This document shows, one piece after another, positions 59,816 through 64,000 of a stretch of DNA of 64,000 bases; position 1 is the first letter of the stretch, and each line of letters opens with the position of its first letter. The position numbers and the translations under genes were made by a program. A model generated the notes under the pieces. The model did not search any database, was not told where the DNA came from, and saw nothing but the letters and a program-made list of their open reading frames with translations. The stretch is from Rhyacophila brunnea (taxonomy: Eukaryota; Arthropoda; Insecta; Trichoptera; Rhyacophilidae): NCBI GenBank assembly GCA_022495005.1, contig JAGYXB010001403.1, forward strand, positions 1 through 64,000, written 5' to 3'.

Positions 59816-60074
59816 GGCTGGCTTCCAGTAAACAAACGTGTACTGATGAAATATTAATGTCCAACCTCATTATTGGGAAGGTATTATTGGACGGATAATT
59901 TATGTACCTATTGTTATATTATTTCTGTCGCTTTGATTTTGTTTGATAAATACTGTTTTTTTTTAATGTATTCAGTTGAAAATGTTCTTCAGAGGCGGAT
60001 GAAACCGGTCCAAATTAATTTATTAATGTGGAATAAGTACTATAAAAAAATGCGTTTTATTAAATCAAACAACA

Positions 60075-60460
60075 AATCAATATTCTGGACGTTCACAACA
60101 TGATATTTTCAATATAACAATATTTTTAAGTTAATTATCAATAACCATGTCCTTGCTTTTTCGTACAAGGTGGTTGTTAGTATTTTTTTGAACAATCACA
60201 AACACCCAGGCTTTGAGAAAATCACATAAATTTTTGTGTCCTCACCGGGATGGAGCCCAAAACTCTCAGGCAGAAGGCCAGCGCCTTACGCACTGCACCA
60301 CGAGAGCCGCCAATATAACAAATTTAATATTACTCTCACAATAGAGAAGAAGATAATAATAATAATAAACAAAAAAAAATTATACAATAAAATAAAGTTT
60401 CAAAAACGAAATGCAAAGTGCATCATCGAAAATGTATATGTTTTTAGGGAGCGCATTTAC
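60075..60460 (+). repeat. interspersed repeat, copy 2, split by SINE C
   Basis: Matches 17,085-17,275 on both sides of a SINE at 60,121-60,310: GGACGTTCACAACATGA before it, and ATAAAGTTTCAAAAACGAAA with GGGAGCGCATTTACTAGTG after it. Confidence 0.6.
60110..60321 (-). repeat. full-length tRNA-like SINE family C with 11-bp duplication
   Basis: The SINE is 60,121-60,310 on the minus strand. The head GCGGCTCTCGTGGTGCAGTG has an A-box-like TGGTGCAGTGCG, followed by a B-box-like GGGCTCCATCCCGG and a non-tRNA body. It is flanked by CAATATAACAA at 60,110-60,120 and 60,311-60,321. The pre-insertion sequence is visible in the 17-kb copy of the host repeat. Confidence 0.75.
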
Positions 60461-60667
60461 TAGTGTACGCCTGGCTAATGGTGCCTGATAGGCTTGACTC
60501 GAGGAAACAGTTCTGACCCAGAATAGGTCATGGCTGCGACCACGTAGATAATTGACAAGCGTTTATAAATTTAAATTTTTTAAGACACCAGATAAGATAA
60601 AGTATTAACTAATAAAATTAATCCCACATTTTCTACAAGAGCATTATGCCAGGTCCACACTGGCAAC

Positions 60668-60782
60668 ATGTCGCGCGACAACCTTGTTAAATTTTACGAT
60701 AAGTATGATACTTATCGTAAATTTTTTTAAGCAATTATGATAATTATCGTAAAATTTAACGAGGTTTCGCGCGACACGTTGA
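60668..60782. mobile_element. small foldback with GTCGCGCGAC
   Basis: GTCGCGCGACAACCTTGTTA with AATTTTACGATAA at 60,670 is inverse to TTATCGTAAAATTTAACGAG with GTTTCGCGCGAC ending near 60,776. The inside has GTATGATAC-type words. A possible outer TGCCAGGTCCACACTGGC is present only on the left, so the right end seems lost. Confidence 0.55.
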
Positions 60783-60992
60783 TTAGAGTTATTACTTGCG
60801 CAGCTATTTTTCATTCATGAAAACAGAACGCAAAAGATATAGAAACAAACACTCAACCGTCATAATTCTCAAACTTATGTTACAGAATTTCCCTCAAAAA
60901 TCCCCTCTTACGTTAAGGGCTGTTCAAATGATTTTCCGCATTAACTTAGTTATTTAGTTCATTGTTCTTCTTTATTCTATTAGCTACCAGTA

Positions 60993-61110
60993 GGGTCGTC
61001 ATATCGAAAGAAACGATAACGGTAGCTGATGTCGTTATCGTATCAAAAGAAAGTATTGATACTTGCAAGTATCAGTGTCCAAAGAAAGTATCAATATTTT
61101 TTGTCAGCCC
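60993..61110 (+). mobile_element. hAT-like relic with TATCGAAAG words
   Basis: Starts TAGGGTCGTCATATCGAAAG, followed by CGATAACG...CGTTATCG and repeated AAAGTAT.GATACT words. The start matches the inverse end at 47,909 and resembles 697. The right end is not found. Confidence 0.45.
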
Positions 61111-61301
61111 TTGACTCTCCGGAGTCAAGTCCAGATCACTTCACTTACATTACGAGTGAGTGACCAATTTTAGATTTCAGAACAATTACGTTCTTGTCGA
61201 ATATTCACTTAAGACATTTTATGGAACGTTCTTTTCAAACCCAAAAATTATTAATTATAAACAAACACAATAGGTATGTACTGACTTATTTATTTCACAT
61301 A

Positions 61302-61571
61302 ATTTGTAGTAATAACCAGGACTGGTTTCGTCCGGAGCATATTTGTATAAGTTGTATTTATTATGCCCACGATGGTCGAGCGGTAACGTGTCGGCTTATA
61401 ATATCGTGGTTCCTAGGTGATTTGAATCCCGGGTCTGGCAAATTCACGTGTTGTATTTCAATGTCTGTTTGGAGCCTGAATATGAACCTAATATGATGAG
61501 CAAGAGATTATTTAAAATCAAAGACAATTTGTACTACATAATTTAATAATGACCAGGACTGGTTTCATCCA
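61302..61571 (+). repeat. SINE family A, copy 2, between direct repeats
   Basis: The head CCCACGATGGTCGAGCGGTA lies at 61,366, with a B-box-like TTTGAATCCCGGGTCTGG and body GAACCTAATATGATGAGCAA. The tail is eroded after about 61,510. About 35 bases on each side are direct repeats (ACATAATTTG..TAATAACCAGGACTGGTTTC at 61,302-61,335 and ACATAATTTAATAATGACCA with GGACTGGTTTC at 61,534-61,565). They are not immediately adjacent to the SINE ends, so they may not be a simple target duplication. Confidence 0.6.
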
Positions 61572-62065
61572 CTGTATACAGTGACGTCCCTAGACAAAAT
61601 GCCGCCCCTAAGCAGCGCCTAAATGCCGCCCCATTTTTATAATATAGTATTTTTTATCATCCTTTCATGACAATAATATCTAAGATATGTATTGTATGGA
61701 TACACTACTAACAAAATATATACCACTAAATCTAATTTAAATGCCATTAATTCGCAAATATGCACGTGTCATTGCTGGTCATCGTGTACGTGACGTCCAA
61801 GGGCAACGGAAGTAAACTAGACATCGCGAACCCGACAAAAAAAATCAGACCTGTTAAACCTTTTATGTTAATTAATACATTTTGTTTCCAACAAGTGAGC
61901 TCAATTTTTAATGGAAAGATATTTCCGTTATTACTAAGTTTAGGTAGGTACCTATTTCTATATATTATACTGAATGATTCTCCTCGATTTACCGCCCTTC
62001 AAGTAAGTGCCGCCCCCAAGCGACGCTCAATCTGCCTACCCCCACGGGACGTCACTGGCTGTATA
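61571..62065. mobile_element. 479-bp hAT family 3 element
   Basis: The element is 61579-62057, from CAGTGACGTCCC to GGGACGTCACTG, with GC-rich subterminal words (AATGCCGCCCC, AGTGCCGCCCC). The flanks ACTGTATA (61571-61578) and GCTGTATA (62058-62065) agree in 7 of 8 bases. The 112-codon frame at 61,760 runs through the element and is not transposase-like. Relics are at 13,946 and 55,435. Confidence 0.85.
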
Positions 62066-62134
62066 TTTCTGTCGGTTGTATGTATCATTAAAGTCTAAAA
62101 TGTATTTCAATCTTGATTTTATTCTGTAAAAAAA

Positions 62135-62361
62135 AAAAATTTTCTGACTGTGTCCGATTCTAATAGGTTCATATGGGCCTCCACAGAGTAGAGGTTTGTC
62201 GAAATGGATGTCAGCCACTTGCTCAACCTATTAGGTCGAAACCCTGACTCACACACAAATTGAAAAACGATATGACGTGTACTTGCCAGACCCAGGATTC
62301 GAACCTGAGACCCACGGCGTGATAGTCCAACGCTTAAGCCACGAGGCCACCGTGGGTGTCA
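62135..62361 (-). repeat. SINE family A, copy 3 (most complete)
   Basis: On the minus strand the head GACACCCACGGTGGCCTCGT starts at 62,361. It has A-box-like TGGCTTAAGCG and a perfect B box GGTTCGAATCC (62,295-62,305). The body GACCTAATAGGTTGAGCAAG, CTCTGTGGAGGCCCATATGA and CGGACACAGTCAG follows, then an A/T-rich tail. It is uninterrupted at the TGGAGG site that is split in copy 1. Confidence 0.8.
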
Positions 62362-63231
62362 AAATACCTACCTTAATATCTAAGCTTTGATTATTTTAAC
62401 TTTCCTATTTATTAGTATTCATATAAAGCTAGTTTTTCAAATTTCTTTTTTTTGTCGTCGTTCATTTTAATAACGTTGGTTTGATAAATACAAATATATT
62501 TTTTTCGAAAACCCCACTTGGGTACTTATTGTAATGTTACGATTATGTAACAGCGATGTGGTAACTGACGTAAAGGGTTGGTCGAATGATCAACTGGAAG
62601 CAATCAACTGCTGTCACTTGTATAATTAATTGTACCTAAATGATATAATATTATTTCGGATCTGTATTATAATTGTTATCAATTTGAATGGCTTACATAT
62701 TTAGTAAAGTCACGAGAATATTGTATTATTTAACTAAACTATTTTGTTCTTTAATGAATATATTGTTTTTACTATTATAAGATTTTAAAATGTAACATTT
62801 AATATGGAATATAACTTTCTTTGGAACAAACACATCAGAAACATTTAACATATTGTTAGCAAAAAAAATTTGAAAAAAATACTAGAACGGAGCAGGACAG
62901 GAATTAGCATCAATTGGATTCCGGTCAACGTGCTTCATTTATTATAAAATTAAATAACAGATACTTATGGAATTAAACTATCACAATCTTAGTATCAAAT
63001 TGGGACATAAGCCATTTACAAAATTTTACAGGAGACTCACAAACATGTGTGAAAAGTGTCCGTTTTTCATATAACATACCAACTTAAAACTCAAAAATCT
63101 CTATGAAAACTACCGTTTTTGATACATTGGTGGATTTTTTGAAAAGAGCATCACTAATACTACTATAATAAATTAAAACATGAATTTGGTGGGAGGTGAT
63201 ACACCACTTTGATACCAAGGTACTCAATTTC
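62362..63231. other. AT-rich non-coding DNA
   Basis: No gene is supported. The minus frame 63,084-63,347 is a shadow of the repeat described next. Confidence 0.4.
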
Positions 63232-63600
63232 GTTAAGCCTATAACCTCAGTTGAGGCATGGACTAAAAAGATCGTGGCTAGGCGATGCGCGGATTGTGCA
63301 AATGATGCATGCCAAACGAAATATAATTTGTCATATAAATCCAACATGCGTCCATTTAATGTTCTGTTTATTGTTCTATTAGTAACAACAATAATATATT
63401 TATTGACATGTTTTCTTTTTCAAGTGAATGGGTAACGTTTTCTAGTCATCTTTACACGATTTAAGAATTAATACCCCCGTCGCCATCACAAAACAAATTG
63501 CCGTGTTCACAGCTCGACGTTCGCTCTCCGATTGCCAGCGAGTCCAAAATTTCGTCGCACCTATAGTTGAAAATTATTTGCCGTGTCACTGAAGTACCGT
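63196..63600 (+). repeat. 390-bp repeat with conserved membrane-anchor-like frame, copy 2
   Basis: Inverse of 29,085-29,476 over 63,232-63,600. The plus frame 63,196-63,435 (79 codons) contains WTKKIVARRCADCANDACQT, then an in-frame ATG with MRPFNVLFIVLLVTTIIYLL and a stop after FQVNG. The part before MRPF is also conserved between copies, so the start cannot be fixed. It looks like a type II signal anchor but no downstream domain follows. It may be an exon with its intron lost to view, or part of an unknown mobile element. Confidence 0.45.
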
Positions 63601-64000
63601 CTTAATGGCGACATAGTGTGATTTTTAATCAAGTTATTAACTGTAGGTTACCTTGATTCCTGAACGCCTTTCGGATTTCGCCAAATTTTTGTTTTAACGT
63701 TCTCGTACTTCAAGCACATTCAATGAATAAGTCACAAAAGTTACCCAATGAAAATATCAATATTCTTATTCGGTATTGCAATCCCTACTTGGACGTCCTT
63801 CACACCTTGTTTATAAAGAAATACAAAGAAATTTCCCAAGTTGTAACTATTCGACATCTCTTAATCAGACTACCTATTCTGTATAATTCTGTATAATTGA
63901 TACTTACTTAGTGATATAATTATTATTACTTACCTAGTAGATAACTTATTTAACAATACTAAGTAGCATTGAGGGGTAGGAACTAATTGCCCATATTAAA
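63601..64000. other. AT-rich end of window
   Basis: Contains GGTATTGCAATCCCTA (63,771-63,787), the same hAT-type end word as at 55,640-55,655, without the rest of an element. No gene. Confidence 0.4.

Noticed and set aside
61760..62098. 112-codon frame
   Set aside because: Runs through and beyond a 479-bp hAT MITE; no transposase motif.
62282..62361. possible tRNA gene (perfect B box)
   Set aside because: No cloverleaf acceptor pairing and followed by a SINE body shared with two other loci; it is a SINE head.
1..64000. CRISPR array, operon, phage or bacterial defence system
   Set aside because: No regularly spaced repeats, no clustered long frames and no ribosome-binding pattern; all features are those of insect-like nuclear DNA.

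Overview
This window reads as AT-rich, gene-poor eukaryotic nuclear DNA, most likely from an insect. Support for that: many short non-autonomous DNA transposons of hAT type with 8-bp target duplications, several tRNA-derived SINE families, decayed non-LTR retrotransposon ends, short TTAGG telomere-type tracts, and recurrent GTAGGTACCTAC-like words that are common in moths and aphids. The order of insect cannot be settled from the sequence alone. I see no bacterial features, no CRISPR array, no rRNA gene and no free-standing tRNA gene. No intact protein-coding gene is visible: the longest open frames are either degraded reverse-transcriptase ends or chance frames in AT-rich DNA.

The most interesting reading is that the window lies inside one very long intron (or a chain of them) transcribed on the + strand. 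Two sites 31.8 kb apart, at about 2,175 and 34,002, each join a polypyrimidine tract and a 3' splice site directly to a 5' splice site (TTTTTACAG|GTAAGC). Each is followed 54-55 bases later by a second donor (G|GTGAGTTT). This is the architecture of a recursive-splicing ratchet point with its RS-exon, and the two sites resemble one another on both sides of the junction. A small hairpin at 2,025-2,089 lies just upstream of the first.

Layout. 1-2,240: mostly unique sequence, the hairpin and the first splice site. 3-10 kb: two hAT elements (one carrying a nested inverted-repeat element) and a foldback element with TTAGG-type repeats in its loop. 10-18 kb: RNase H and reverse-transcriptase relics, a 734-bp hAT element inserted in a SINE, and a CAGTGGCGAAG-ended hAT element. 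20-27 kb: two LINE tails and four more hAT elements. 29-34 kb: a repeat shared with 63 kb, a second foldback element, two LINE tails and the second splice site. 36-42 kb: SINEs, a GC-ended hAT element, a 1.39-kb near-perfect palindrome flanked by TTAA, and a partial second copy. 43-45 kb: a 547-bp tandem duplication and a SINE split by a 367-bp inverted-repeat element. 48.8-50.0 kb: an LTR-retrotransposon remnant in which the LTR's 5' part is present in both orientations, flanked by a 4-bp duplication. 50.7-64 kb: more inverted-repeat elements, a 285-bp tandem duplication, further hAT elements and SINEs, and a 470-bp repeat also seen at 16.5 kb.

Unique stretches between these elements are AT-rich with a few GC-richer islands (for example 4.1, 5.9, 8.4, 25.4, 35.0-35.6 and 46.4 kb) that could be intronic regulatory DNA. 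Several insertions can be ordered in time because they interrupt one another and leave target duplications, and in two cases the uninterrupted sequence is present elsewhere in the window.
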